Position numbers and translations under genes: made by a program | Shown: in pieces, positions 1 through 8,304 of the stretch | How the letters are laid out: each line of letters begins with the position of its first letter | Position numbering within the stretch: position 1 is the first letter of the stretch | Assembly (NCBI GenBank): GCA_028281725.1 | Contig: JANQJJ010000135.1 | Coordinates: 1-37,469 of the forward strand | Direction of reading: 5' to 3' | From: Pirellulaceae bacterium | Lineage (GTDB): Bacteria; Planctomycetota; Planctomycetia; Pirellulales; Pirellulaceae | Length of the DNA stretch: 37,469 bases | The notes under the pieces: model-generated | Databases searched by the model: none | The model's input: the letters and a program-made list of their open reading frames with translations, nothing else | What the model was told of the DNA's origin: nothing

Positions 1-1
1 G

Positions 2-1069
2 GATATGTACGGCGACAACTACGGCTATCGATCAGGGCTGAACCAGTCGATGGTCAAGCACCTGCATGGTCGTACGGCCAAGGCTCGCAGCATCGCCCAG
101 CCACAAACGGGCGACATTATTCTTGATATCGGAAGCAACGATTCGACGACCCTAAGATCCTATGGCGACTCGGGATATCGGCTGATCGGAATGGACCCGA
201 CTGGCACTAAATTCAGAAGCTATTATCCGGAGTGGGTGGAGTTGATCCCGGATTTCTTCAACGCGTCGGCTTTTCAGGATCGGTTTGGTCAGGAAAAGGC
301 CAAGATCATTACGTCCATCGCAATGTTCTATGATCTCGAAGATCCAACGGACTTCATGAGGCAGATTTCCGAGTGCCTGGCACACGATGGCATCTGGGTG
401 TTTGAGCAGAGCTACCTGCCACTCATGATTGAGAGAAACGCTTATGACACAGTCTGTCACGAGCATCTAAGCTACTATGGTTTGGCCCAAATCAAGTGGA
501 TGACCGATGCGGTAGGGCTCGAAATACTCGACGTGGAACTGAATGACATCAATGGTGGCAGTTTCTGCGTCACCGTGGCCAAGCAAGGCTCGCCTTATCG
601 GGCAGACACACAGCGGGTCGACAGCCTGCTGCAGAAAGAGCTGGATGAAGGCTATGCCGGACTGGATCTGTATCGCCGATTCCAGCAAGGCGTCGAGCAG
701 CACCGGGACGATCTGTGCCGTTCGATTGACAGCATTACCCGTTCCGGCAAGACAGTGATGGGATATGGTGCGTCGACCAAAGGCAACGTGCTGCTCCAAT
801 ACTGCGGTTTTACCGAACAAGACATTCCAGTCATCGCCGAGGTAAATCAAGAGAAATTTGGTCGATTCACACCAGGTACTCAGATACCCATCGTGTCAGA
901 ACCCGAGGCGCGTTCGCGGAAACCTGATTACTTGCTGGTCCTTCCCTGGCACTTCCGAGAGGGAATTGTCCGGCGGGAGTCTCACTTCCTGACCAGCGGC
1001 GGGAGTCTGCTGTTCCCGCTACCGGAAATCGAGGCGATTGACGGTCAGCGCAGCCGATTGGCAGCTTAG
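2..1069 (+). CDS. Sugar C-methyltransferase (TylCIII/NovU type), 5'-truncated by the window edge
   Basis: This is a class I SAM-dependent methyltransferase of the kind that methylates a ring carbon of an NDP-ketosugar. A methyltransferase motif I (LDIGSNDSTTL) lies about 40 residues into the visible part. The family hallmark CHEHLSYYG is present, its histidine pair being implicated in catalysis, followed by a C-terminal Rossmann-like domain with GYGASTKGN and the closing LPWHFREGI. The reading frame is open to base 2, and the usual N-terminal zinc-binding domain (two CxxC pairs, about 60-70 residues) is missing. The true start therefore lies to the left of the window, and the ATG at base 5 is internal. 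Family members are about 410 residues and 355 are visible here. The gene precedes an FkbM methyltransferase in a polysaccharide locus. The family call is firm; the sugar substrate is unknown. Confidence 0.88.
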   Translation, partial: DMYGDNYGYRSGLNQSMVKHLHGRTAKARSIAQPQTGDIILDIGSNDSTTLRSYGDSGYRLIGMDPTGTKFRSYYPEWVELIPDFFNASAFQDRFGQEKAKIITSIAMFYDLEDPTDFMRQISECLAHDGIWVFEQSYLPLMIERNAYDTVCHEHLSYYGLAQIKWMTDAVGLEILDVELNDINGGSFCVTVAKQGSPYRADTQRVDSLLQKELDEGYAGLDLYRRFQQGVEQHRDDLCRSIDSITRSGKTVMGYGASTKGNVLLQYCGFTEQDIPVIAEVNQEKFGRFTPGTQIPIVSEPEARSRKPDYLLVLPWHFREGIVRRESHFLTSGGSLLFPLPEIEAIDGQRSRLAA

Positions 1070-1175
1070 TGAGAGCCACACGGATTCGACTTGCGGCGAC
1101 CTTGCGATATCTCATACAAATCGCTTGGGTCGTATTACCTGGACTGGGAAACAGGGAAATTGGCGGAACAAAAGC

Positions 1176-2018
1176 ATGATCAGCTACGCTCAGAATCTCG
1201 AGGATGTCCTCATTGAAAGGTTCTTCAGAGGGGATGCTCCTCAGACGTATATTGACGTCGGAGCCGCCCATCCGTCGTACCATTCTGTCACTAAACACTT
1301 TTACAACTCACGATGGACCGGGATCAACATTGAGCCGAGGTCGCATTTCTTCGAAAAATTGAGCGTGGAACGCCCACGTGACCATAATCTCAACTGCGCT
1401 ATATCGGACACCGCGGGCCAATTGACATTCTATGAAGTCACGTGCCCGGATTTTCCTGGAGCGGATACTGGTGGGTTATCGACACTCGACGCAGAGAGAG
1501 CGGATGACTATTGCCGACAGGGTTTTGAGGTGCAAGCCAAGCAAGTTCCCATCCGGACGCTATCGCAGATTCTCGAGGAGAAAGCCTGGCAGGAGATCGG
1601 GTTCCTGAAAATCGACGTGGAAGGCTTCGAATTGCAGGTAGTTCGAGGGTTGGACCTGGGTCGCTGGAGACCCAGATTGGTGGTTGCCGAGAGCACCTTG
1701 CCCACGACGGATATCGTATGCGATGACGACGTGCAGCAGCATCTTCAGTCCAGCGGCTATGTGGCTGCCGCCTATGATGGCCTCAATCGTTTTTACATTC
1801 GAGAGGAAGATCGCGAACGGTTACCAAGACTGCAGGCACCTGCCAACGTGACCGACGGGTACGTGCTCGCCGAGCAAATAGAACTGCGTTCTCAGATCGA
1901 CGTGCTCAACTCGCAGATCGAGCTGCTCCTGCAGAGCACCAAGGAGCTCCGCGCACAAAACAAAGCCCTTCTCGAGATATGTTCGCCGGCCTCGGCAGCC
2001 TACCAGCTCAAGAACTAG
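1176..2018 (+). CDS. FkbM family methyltransferase with C-terminal coiled coil
   Basis: Predicted SAM-dependent methyltransferase of the FkbM family (280 aa), which usually O-methylates sugars or polyketides. The N-terminus MISYAQNLEDVLIERFF is the typical family opening. It is followed by motif I (YIDVGAAHP), the acidic IEP after strand 2, and FLKIDVEGFE near residue 150. The frame is open upstream to base 1038, but those residues resemble nothing and the family opening sits exactly at the ATG at 1176, so I chose that start. The last 35 residues (LAEQIELRSQIDVLNSQ and onward) have heptad-like spacing and probably form a coiled coil, as in several polysaccharide-cluster FkbM proteins. The gene lies 106 bp after the C-methyltransferase. 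DNA downstream looks like decayed coding sequence, so this protein may once have been longer. Confidence 0.88.
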   Translation: MISYAQNLEDVLIERFFRGDAPQTYIDVGAAHPSYHSVTKHFYNSRWTGINIEPRSHFFEKLSVERPRDHNLNCAISDTAGQLTFYEVTCPDFPGADTGGLSTLDAERADDYCRQGFEVQAKQVPIRTLSQILEEKAWQEIGFLKIDVEGFELQVVRGLDLGRWRPRLVVAESTLPTTDIVCDDDVQQHLQSSGYVAAAYDGLNRFYIREEDRERLPRLQAPANVTDGYVLAEQIELRSQIDVLNSQIELLLQSTKELRAQNKALLEICSPASAAYQLKN

Positions 2019-2572
2019 GGCAGTGCCCCAGCTACCAGGTTGCGGGTTGGCATCGTCTCAAGATGCGGCAGGCATCAACCGCTCGCTGCACCGGCAAATG
2101 GATACGCTGGTCTGACAGCTTCTATCATTGGCCCCCCTCGGCTTTTCCTCACCTCCCTGCAGCACATCTGGGCGGTCCATACAGGCTTCAATCTTTGCGG
2201 TAACGCGCAGTTGATAACGCGGGTCTGGAGAGTTGCCGACGCGATGAACGAGAACTTGCCGCCGCATGGAACAACGCAGGGCTCTGACGGCAACGTCGCG
2301 GCGAAAGAGAGCTGGTACTGGCTTGCAGTGAGTTCGCCGCGCCCAACTCGCGGCAACCGCTCGCCCCAAGACGCCAGATGTGCGCCGAGGAGAGCGAATC
2401 GGTTATCTACGAATTGCCTGCAATCGCGGACAGGGTCCGATCGCCAGCTGCTGTTTCGTGCTGGCCAGCAGCGAAACACGGCCTAGCCTATGCCCGTTCT
2501 GCAACGGCTAAGGTGGCTCTCCAGACGGTCCGGTTTGCGGACCATCTGGCCACTCTCGTAAGTCATCCGGCG
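2019..2572 (+). pseudogene. Gene-free stretch, possibly decayed coding DNA
   Basis: There is no intact gene in this 554-bp gap between the FkbM gene and the convergent glycosyltransferase. Fragments in the + direction still look protein-like. One reads as an alpha-helical, Glu/Arg/Ala-rich stretch around 2222-2400 (for example DERELAAAWNNAGL, a stop, then RQRRGERELVLACSEFAA). Another around 2060-2110 in a different frame (INRSLHRQMDTLV) is ended by a stop. Both are the sort of sequence found in coiled-coil tails of FkbM or glycosyltransferase proteins. I infer a broken extension or remnant gene carrying frameshifts and stops. It could equally be chance composition. Confidence 0.25.
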
Positions 2573-4921
2573 CTAGGCCGCAGACGCCGGATAGCGCTGT
2601 TTCGTTTCCGCCAGTCCGACCGCTTCAAGAAACCGCCTGGCATAGACCTCAAAACTGTGAGCTTTTAGATAAGCACTTCTTTCGGGCGTCAGCCGATCGT
2701 TCAAGTCGAACGTTTCTAGTGCGACTAAAATCTGATTAGCCAAATCGTCTGCCAGGAGTTCATCACTGATTTGCAACACGGTCCGAGGGGAATCGAGCGC
2801 CTCGGCCAGGTCCTGATTCGCGATGGTCACGAGCCCCGAACCGATGCAATCGAGCATAGCACCGGATAGTCCACCGAAGAAGTGCGCCCGAAGCTGCACA
2901 GCCAAATCGGCGGCGACGACGAAGTCAGTGTACTTCTGTTCGTCAACCCAGTCGCCACACAAGTGAATCGCGTCCTCGACACCGAGAGCTTTGGCGTGGC
3001 TCTGAACGAAGTCTTCTTGGCCTGTGGCGGAGCCTACGAAATAGAGGTGTGCATTGGTGCCTGCGGCCCGAACGCTCGCGACCGCCTGCATACACTCTAG
3101 CGGCGCCTTGAGGGTGGACACGAATCCCAACGTGATAATCGCGACCTCGTCGTCGGCGATACCCAGTCTCTGCCGCGCGAGTTGCTTGGCTTGGACTGTC
3201 AGCAACTCTTCACCAAATTCTCGGTAAATGCAAAATGGAAGATACTCTGCATCGATACCATATTGTTCTTTGACATGCTTCACGGTTCTCTTGGAATGCA
3301 GCATCAGCGGCTGGGCACTGGGAATCAATTCGTCGTAAAACATCGACGGCAATTTGCCCGGATTCTGAACCCAATCCTGCGCTTCTTCGAAGGAAACGTT
3401 GCGTCCGACCGAACGCGAGGCCATTTTTTGAAACTCGACCGGACCGCGCCACCAATTGTAGAGTTCCGCCAAGCGATTGTCGTGGATCAGGCATGGGCCT
3501 CCGAACTGGACCTGGGCTTCGATCGCTTTGGTATGGAAGTGCGAATTCCCGATGACACTGACCACGTTGTCATATTCGCCTGTGCGGTAGGGCAGGTCGG
3601 AGAACGGATAGAAGCGGTTAACGCCCTCGGTTGGTTGAGGGTTCTCATTCTCACAGTAGATGTCGACGTCCGCCAGCTTGCCAATTTCTTCTACGGCTCG
3701 TCGCGTATAATCGGCCACGCCGGAACGGTCTGGGGGAAAGGGCGTCAGGATGGCAATCCGTTCGCGCTGGGTGATCCTTGGCACTCGATTGGAGCTGCCG
3801 TGGATCTGCTGGAGACTTCGCGTGATGGGGGCCCAGAATCGGTAGGCGACGCGATCCATGGTAAAACGTTCCGCGACGGATCGATGCCGCTCGGCCGCAC
3901 TGGCAAGCCAGGGGCGGTCGACCACCGCGCGCTGCATTAGTTGCCGTAACCGCTCGCTGTCATCCGGCTCAAATGTGAGTTCAGGCTCCGAGATCAGCTC
4001 CTGGTGGGCATCGTTTCGGGACAACAGTACTGCGCTGCCACAGGCCAGTGCTTCGACCGGTGGCAGTGAGAATCCTTCGATTTTGGAGCTGCAGACACTA
4101 CAGACGCAATCGCGGTACAGGGTTGCCAGTTCGTCATCGGTGACACCCGACTTCATCAACAGCTGGCGTGCATTTCCGCCATGGGCGCGATAGGTCTGCA
4201 TGGCTGCATCTTGCAGCTGAGGTGGATATCCGCCAACCACGACTAGGTCGGGTTTCCCGTCTGGATCGAGCTTGGCGTGAGACTCGAGCACGAGATCCAG
4301 GTTCTTTCGGGCGTCGCCGCCGCCTACGAATAGAAAAAACTCCGGAGCGCTTTTACCCGCCTGCGGAACGCTGCCCGGCTTGCCTTGCAAGATCGTCTCA
4401 AACTGGGGCCGCAGTGCCACGCCGGTCACGTCGACTTCGGCGCGGGAGACGTCAGCGACGTCTAACAGCCTGTCGGCGCTATAGTTGCTGATCGGAAAAA
4501 AGTGGTCGTAGTGATTGAGCCAGGCCAGATTCGACACAAAGTCGAGTTTGACTTGGTTATTCGTCAGGTAGCGCTCGGGCACATCCAACGGTATGAAGTC
4601 ATACACGATGCTGGCGCTCAGGACGTTAGGCCGTGACAGAAATCGCTGGATTCGAGAGGCATCGTGCGTCATCGGCGACAGCTGCAGAAATAGCTTGGCG
4701 TCGCCGGTAACGTGCGGGGCTGGCGACTGGTTCATCTCATCAACCAGGTCGACGTACTCCTGCGGCAACTCCGGCAGGGCGGAGTCCACCAGTCCAATCC
4801 ATTTGCAGTTCTGCGGAAAGTACTGACGACCGGCCCGCAGCAGCGTGGAAGAATGGTAGCCGACCCCGCGAAAGGAATAGTTGGGATCCTGCAGGCAACG
4901 CAGATCAACGTAGATCTCCAT
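2573..4921 (-). CDS. Tandem two-domain GT4 glycosyltransferase
   Basis: A 782-residue protein holding two GT-B fold, GT4-type glycosyltransferase halves, presumably cytoplasmic and adding two sugars to a lipid-linked glycan. Half 1 spans about residues 1-375. It has SIVYDFIPLD near 104-113, FVGGGDARKNLDLVLE near 198-213 and the E-x7-E donor-binding motif IEGFSLPPVEAL (E282 and E290). Half 2 spans about 388-782 and begins with ILTPFPPDRSGVADYTRR, a typical GT4 opening. Its equivalent of the E-x7-E segment reads GGLSGAMLDCIGSG, so the first glutamate is absent and the donor site may be altered. The start is the ATG at 4921, just 3 nt after the stop of the upstream minus-strand gene, which implies one transcript. 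This two-gene unit runs against the rest of the locus. Confidence 0.9.
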   Translation of the reverse strand: MEIYVDLRCLQDPNYSFRGVGYHSSTLLRAGRQYFPQNCKWIGLVDSALPELPQEYVDLVDEMNQSPAPHVTGDAKLFLQLSPMTHDASRIQRFLSRPNVLSASIVYDFIPLDVPERYLTNNQVKLDFVSNLAWLNHYDHFFPISNYSADRLLDVADVSRAEVDVTGVALRPQFETILQGKPGSVPQAGKSAPEFFLFVGGGDARKNLDLVLESHAKLDPDGKPDLVVVGGYPPQLQDAAMQTYRAHGGNARQLLMKSGVTDDELATLYRDCVCSVCSSKIEGFSLPPVEALACGSAVLLSRNDAHQELISEPELTFEPDDSERLRQLMQRAVVDRPWLASAAERHRSVAERFTMDRVAYRFWAPITRSLQQIHGSSNRVPRITQRERIAILTPFPPDRSGVADYTRRAVEEIGKLADVDIYCENENPQPTEGVNRFYPFSDLPYRTGEYDNVVSVIGNSHFHTKAIEAQVQFGGPCLIHDNRLAELYNWWRGPVEFQKMASRSVGRNVSFEEAQDWVQNPGKLPSMFYDELIPSAQPLMLHSKRTVKHVKEQYGIDAEYLPFCIYREFGEELLTVQAKQLARQRLGIADDEVAIITLGFVSTLKAPLECMQAVASVRAAGTNAHLYFVGSATGQEDFVQSHAKALGVEDAIHLCGDWVDEQKYTDFVVAADLAVQLRAHFFGGLSGAMLDCIGSGLVTIANQDLAEALDSPRTVLQISDELLADDLANQILVALETFDLNDRLTPERSAYLKAHSFEVYARRFLEAVGLAETKQRYPASAA

Positions 4922-4924
4922 GGA

Positions 4925-5716
4925 CTAGGCTACCTTTCGTGAGGGAGTGGCCAGTGGATTGGAATTACCAGCACGTGGGCCGATCTCGACGACACGGTCC
5001 TCGTCGATCGAACAAACGTGTCGATCTTGCAACTTGGCGAGCACCGCGCTGTGCATCTCGGCGGAATCTGGTAGATCCAACACGATCATCGTCGGGTCGA
5101 ACGACTCGAGGGCCGCCGGTAAAGCCTCACCGCACAATTCCTCGGGCGTCAACGCCTGCAGCTCCACGCGATCTTCGAAGCGATGCGACCGCAGATTCAG
5201 TTCGCGGACCGCACGTTCATCTCCCTGTGGCGAAAGCCAGAGCAGTTTCCCGCCAGCGGTCAGTTCGTTTGCAATCGAGAGCAAGTGGTAACCCTGGCCG
5301 CCGCCAATGACGAGCACTCGGCCGTCAGGGGGCACGCTCGAGCAAATCCAAGCGGTAACGTTGGGCTGGAAGTCTCCCATCACTATCCAGGGTGTGTCAG
5401 CCAAATCGGTTGGCTGATGGTAAAAGAAGTCGGCCCGCGGGTGGCTCGTCAGCAGATACTGGTCGACTGGTACGGCCTGGATTGGAGTGGATTGAAAACG
5501 ATCCGTTCGTCGTCTTGCTCTAAGCAGCGGTATCAACAGATCGTTGGGGACACCGGCCTGCGGTGTAGGTGGTATCGGCTTGGATGCTTCGTGACGTTCC
5601 ATGGTCTTGATAACGAATCGTTGTCCTTCTTTTTTGAGTTTGGCGCCGATTTTTTTGAAGGGAGAAAGTGCCTTTCTGCCCAGCTTGCCGAGTGTTTTCC
5701 GAGGCCCAAAGCCCAT
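4925..5716 (-). CDS. Rossmann/SAM-methyltransferase-like protein of unknown role
   Basis: A 263-residue protein with a strongly basic N-terminus (many Lys/Arg in the first 45 residues) followed by a Rossmann-like core. VLVIGGGQGYHLLSIANEL resembles the glycine-rich SAM-binding motif I. MIVLDLPDS fits the acidic strand that follows in class I methyltransferases. I see no substrate-specific motif. The upstream in-frame TTG at 5722 directly abuts a Shine-Dalgarno AAGGGAG, whereas the ATG at 5716 has it at a normal distance of about 6 nt, so 5716 is the likely start. The stop is 3 nt from the start of the tandem GT4 gene, suggesting translational coupling. Function unknown; a glycan methyltransferase or a helper of the GT4 protein is plausible. 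Confidence 0.75.
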   Translation of the reverse strand: MGFGPRKTLGKLGRKALSPFKKIGAKLKKEGQRFVIKTMERHEASKPIPPTPQAGVPNDLLIPLLRARRRTDRFQSTPIQAVPVDQYLLTSHPRADFFYHQPTDLADTPWIVMGDFQPNVTAWICSSVPPDGRVLVIGGGQGYHLLSIANELTAGGKLLWLSPQGDERAVRELNLRSHRFEDRVELQALTPEELCGEALPAALESFDPTMIVLDLPDSAEMHSAVLAKLQDRHVCSIDEDRVVEIGPRAGNSNPLATPSRKVA

Positions 5717-6381
5717 GGCCAACTCCCTTATTTCTTGGTTTAAAGACTCGATTGCTTCTAACTAGTCTCAGCTGCCGTAGCGAAACGGCCACTCCATATG
5801 AGGACTCCGGACCTGCCTGGAAGCGCCACGGAGTATGCGGCACCGCAGACGCGAATCGCTACCATCTCTCGCCAATGACTGCATTCGGCAAATCCGTTGA
5901 AGTGACGCGCCGATCTTGTGATCCGCGAGACGAAGAACTAGAGGTGGTATAGTCTCTTGGTACCGGAGCCAGCAACATCGAATTTAGAAATTTTCGCCCC
6001 TGCCACGTGCGTCTACGATTGCCGTTGCTTTGCCATGCTCTGTTCGCTATAAACGCCGCCACTGGAAATCAAATTAACGATGGGGTTCCATCGGGCGGCG
6101 GTCATGCCGAGCAGGCTCAGGTCAATCTGGTGCCTGATCGGCGTGCCTTCCAATCGACATGGAACTCCACGAAATTGGCCTTCTCCGGTCGCTTAGCGAC
6201 GTTCTTCCCGTAGCATGTGCGAGTTACGTCTCATGTTGCGCGGCAGGTAGCGAGTAGGTAACACGTGCAGCGGGTCGGCGGTTAATCTGATCTGCGTTCG
6301 TCATACTTCGCGGCATCTAAACAATGCGCGGGTGGGCGTTTGAGCTTGGCATGGAAGCCGTTCTCATTCAAGGAGGGAATT
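5717..6381. other. Long intergenic region between divergent transcription units
   Basis: This 665-bp stretch separates the minus-strand methyltransferase-like/GT4 pair from the plus-strand rfbF group, so it should hold promoters for both. Short open frames occur on both strands but none has recognisable protein character or a good ribosome binding site. I could not identify a convincing promoter, operator or RNA structure. The only firm signal is the AAGGAGGG ribosome binding site of rfbF at its right end. Confidence 0.5.
6370..6377 (+). promoter_or_regulatory. Strong ribosome binding site of rfbF
   Basis: AAGGAGGG lies 4-7 nt before the ATG at 6382 and is near-perfectly complementary to the 16S rRNA tail. 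It fixes the rfbF start against the longer open frame that begins at 6340. Confidence 0.8.
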
Positions 6382-7191
6382 ATGCAGGTCGTCATTCTGT
6401 GCGGCGGGCAAGGCACGCGCGCTCGAGATGTGTCAGAGGATGTGCCCAAGCCCATGATTCCGATCGGAGATCGTCCGATCCTGTGGCATATCATGAAGAG
6501 TTATGCCCAGTTCGGATTCAAAGATTTCGTTCTCTGCCTGGGTTACAAAAGTTGGTCGATCAAACAGTACTTTTTGGAGTACTCTCTGGCGCACTCGAAC
6601 TTCACCGTCGACCTGGCGTCTCCTCCGTCGCAAAAGTACGAACTGCATCAATCATTCGGAGAAGAAGACTGGCGCGTGACGATGGTCGAGACGGGGCTGC
6701 ATTCGATGACCGGCTGCCGAGTCAAACGCATCGAGGAGTATATCACCGGCGAGGACTTCTTCTTGACTTATGGTGATGGCGTATCCGACATCAACATCAA
6801 CAGCCTGCTGAGTTTTCATCGCGCGCACGGCAAAATCGGCACCGTAACCGCTGTCCAACCGCCTGGACGATTCGGAGAAATTGCCCTCAATGGAGAGCGT
6901 GTTGTCGAATTTTCGGAGAAACCGCTGCAGGCTCCAGGACGAATCAGTGGTGGCTTCTTTGTCTTCAATCGCAAGGTGTTCGGGAGGCTTCCCAACGATC
7001 CTTCCCTGGTTTTTGAGCAGCAGCCATTGACGCAGCTGGCTCGCGATGGCCAGTTGCACGCATATCGACACGACGGTTTCTGGCATCCGATGGATAACAG
7101 CCGAGACCACAAGTATCTGAACGAATTGTGGTCTTCGGGTGACGCGCCATGGAAATCTTGGAGAGTACCACGGCTGCGAACTGCCGCCTAA
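6382..7191 (+). CDS. rfbF: Glucose-1-phosphate cytidylyltransferase
   Basis: Makes CDP-D-glucose from CTP and glucose-1-phosphate, the entry step to CDP-linked deoxy and branched sugars. The 269-residue protein begins MQVVILCGGQGTRARD, the nucleotidyltransferase signature GGxGTR. It continues with EDVPKPMIPIGDRPILWHIM, where the PKP lysine contacts the sugar phosphate, and YGDGVSDI, where the aspartate binds the metal. FSEKP, SGGFFVF and the C-terminal WHPMDNSRDHKYLNELW are close to the family pattern (PMDTxRDxxxLxxLW). Length agrees with characterised RfbF (about 257 aa). It is followed 45 bp later by rfbG, the gene for the next enzyme. Confidence 0.95.
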   Translation: MQVVILCGGQGTRARDVSEDVPKPMIPIGDRPILWHIMKSYAQFGFKDFVLCLGYKSWSIKQYFLEYSLAHSNFTVDLASPPSQKYELHQSFGEEDWRVTMVETGLHSMTGCRVKRIEEYITGEDFFLTYGDGVSDININSLLSFHRAHGKIGTVTAVQPPGRFGEIALNGERVVEFSEKPLQAPGRISGGFFVFNRKVFGRLPNDPSLVFEQQPLTQLARDGQLHAYRHDGFWHPMDNSRDHKYLNELWSSGDAPWKSWRVPRLRTAA

Positions 7192-7236
7192 CGCTGTTTT
7201 CGGATGACACCCAAGTTGAATTTGAGGGAGTAATTC

Positions 7237-8301
7237 ATGGGACTCAGGGATGAGTTTTGGCAGGATCGTCGAGTCCTGGTAACCGGTTGCACGGGTCTGG
7301 TCGGCGCTTGGACCGTCAAAGCATTGCTGGAGCGCGGCGCGCACGTTGTCGGACTCGTTCGCGATCAAGTGAGCGGCTCAGAACTGATCCGGTCCGGTCT
7401 GATTTCCAGAATAGACGTGGTGCAGGGCCACATCGAGGATGCGTCGTTCCTGGAACGCGTGATGGCCGAGTATGAAGTTCAGAACGTCTTCCACCTGGCA
7501 GCCCAAACGCAGGTGGGCATTGCGAACCGCAGTCCGTTGTCTACCTTTGAAGCGAACATCAAGGGTACCTGGTGCCTGCTGGAGGCGGCTCGCCGCTGCG
7601 GCTACCAGCCGCACGTGATTGTAGCCTCTTCTGACAAAGCCTATGGAGATCAGGAAGAGCTGCCCTATCGCGAAGACGCACCACTGGAAGGGCGGCATCC
7701 CTATGACGCCAGCAAGTCGTGCACTGATATCCTCTCCCTGACCTATCATCATACGTATCAGCTGCCGGTTTGCATCACGCGCTGTGGCAATTTTTATGGT
7801 GGTGGCGACCTGAACTTCAATCGCATTGTGCCCGGCACGATCCGTTCGGTTGTGCGTGGGCAACGTCCGGTGATTCGCTCCGACGGCAGCTTCATTCGAG
7901 ATTACTTCTATGTCGAGGATGGGGCGGCGGCGTACCTGCATCTGGCTGAGTGTATGGCGTCTCAGCCGGAGGTACTGGGCCACGCGTTCAATTTCTCCAA
8001 CGAAATACAGGCCACCGTGCTGGAGCTGGTAGATCGCATTCTGAAAATCATGCAATCCAATTTGGAGCCGGACGTTCGTGGTGAGGTGTCTAACGAGATC
8101 AAGCACCAATATCTCTCAGCCGAAAAGGCACGTCAGATGTTGAATTGGTCCCCGCAGTTTGAGTTGGATGCCGCACTCGAGAAGACAACCAACTGGTATC
8201 GAGATTTCCTCAGCGCGGCTCCTAAATCGGTTGCGCCGAACTCGCAAGTCCTTCCCAACATCGGTTTTCCAACGCTTGCATCGAGCTCCGTGGAGTTATG
8301 A
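7237..8301 (+). CDS. rfbG: CDP-glucose 4,6-dehydratase
   Basis: An extended short-chain dehydrogenase/reductase (354 aa) that converts CDP-D-glucose to CDP-4-keto-6-deoxy-D-glucose using bound NAD. The cofactor motif is TGCTGLVG at residues 16-23. The catalytic segment SSDKAYG (131-137) matches RfbG-type dehydratases, and the YxxxK pair is Y156 and K160 in YDASK. Translation starts at 7237 after a TGAGGGAG ribosome binding site. The next gene starts 3 nt beyond its stop, so the two are almost certainly cotranslated. Placement directly after rfbF supports CDP-glucose as substrate rather than another NDP-sugar. Confidence 0.93.
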   Translation: MGLRDEFWQDRRVLVTGCTGLVGAWTVKALLERGAHVVGLVRDQVSGSELIRSGLISRIDVVQGHIEDASFLERVMAEYEVQNVFHLAAQTQVGIANRSPLSTFEANIKGTWCLLEAARRCGYQPHVIVASSDKAYGDQEELPYREDAPLEGRHPYDASKSCTDILSLTYHHTYQLPVCITRCGNFYGGGDLNFNRIVPGTIRSVVRGQRPVIRSDGSFIRDYFYVEDGAAAYLHLAECMASQPEVLGHAFNFSNEIQATVLELVDRILKIMQSNLEPDVRGEVSNEIKHQYLSAEKARQMLNWSPQFELDAALEKTTNWYRDFLSAAPKSVAPNSQVLPNIGFPTLASSSVEL

Positions 8302-8304
8302 ATC

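Noticed and set aside
2040-2486. 148-aa plus-strand frame in the gap after the FkbM gene
   Set aside because: No good start signal or family pattern; the more protein-like fragments in this gap are in other frames and contain stops.
3182-3940. Long plus-strand open frame (252 aa) opposite the tandem GT4 gene
   Set aside because: It is the antisense shadow of a clear glycosyltransferase gene; its sequence has no domain-like pattern and no ribosome binding site.
6370-6381. Upstream start for rfbF at 6340
   Set aside because: The added 14 residues match nothing in the family and the strong ribosome binding site serves the ATG at 6382.
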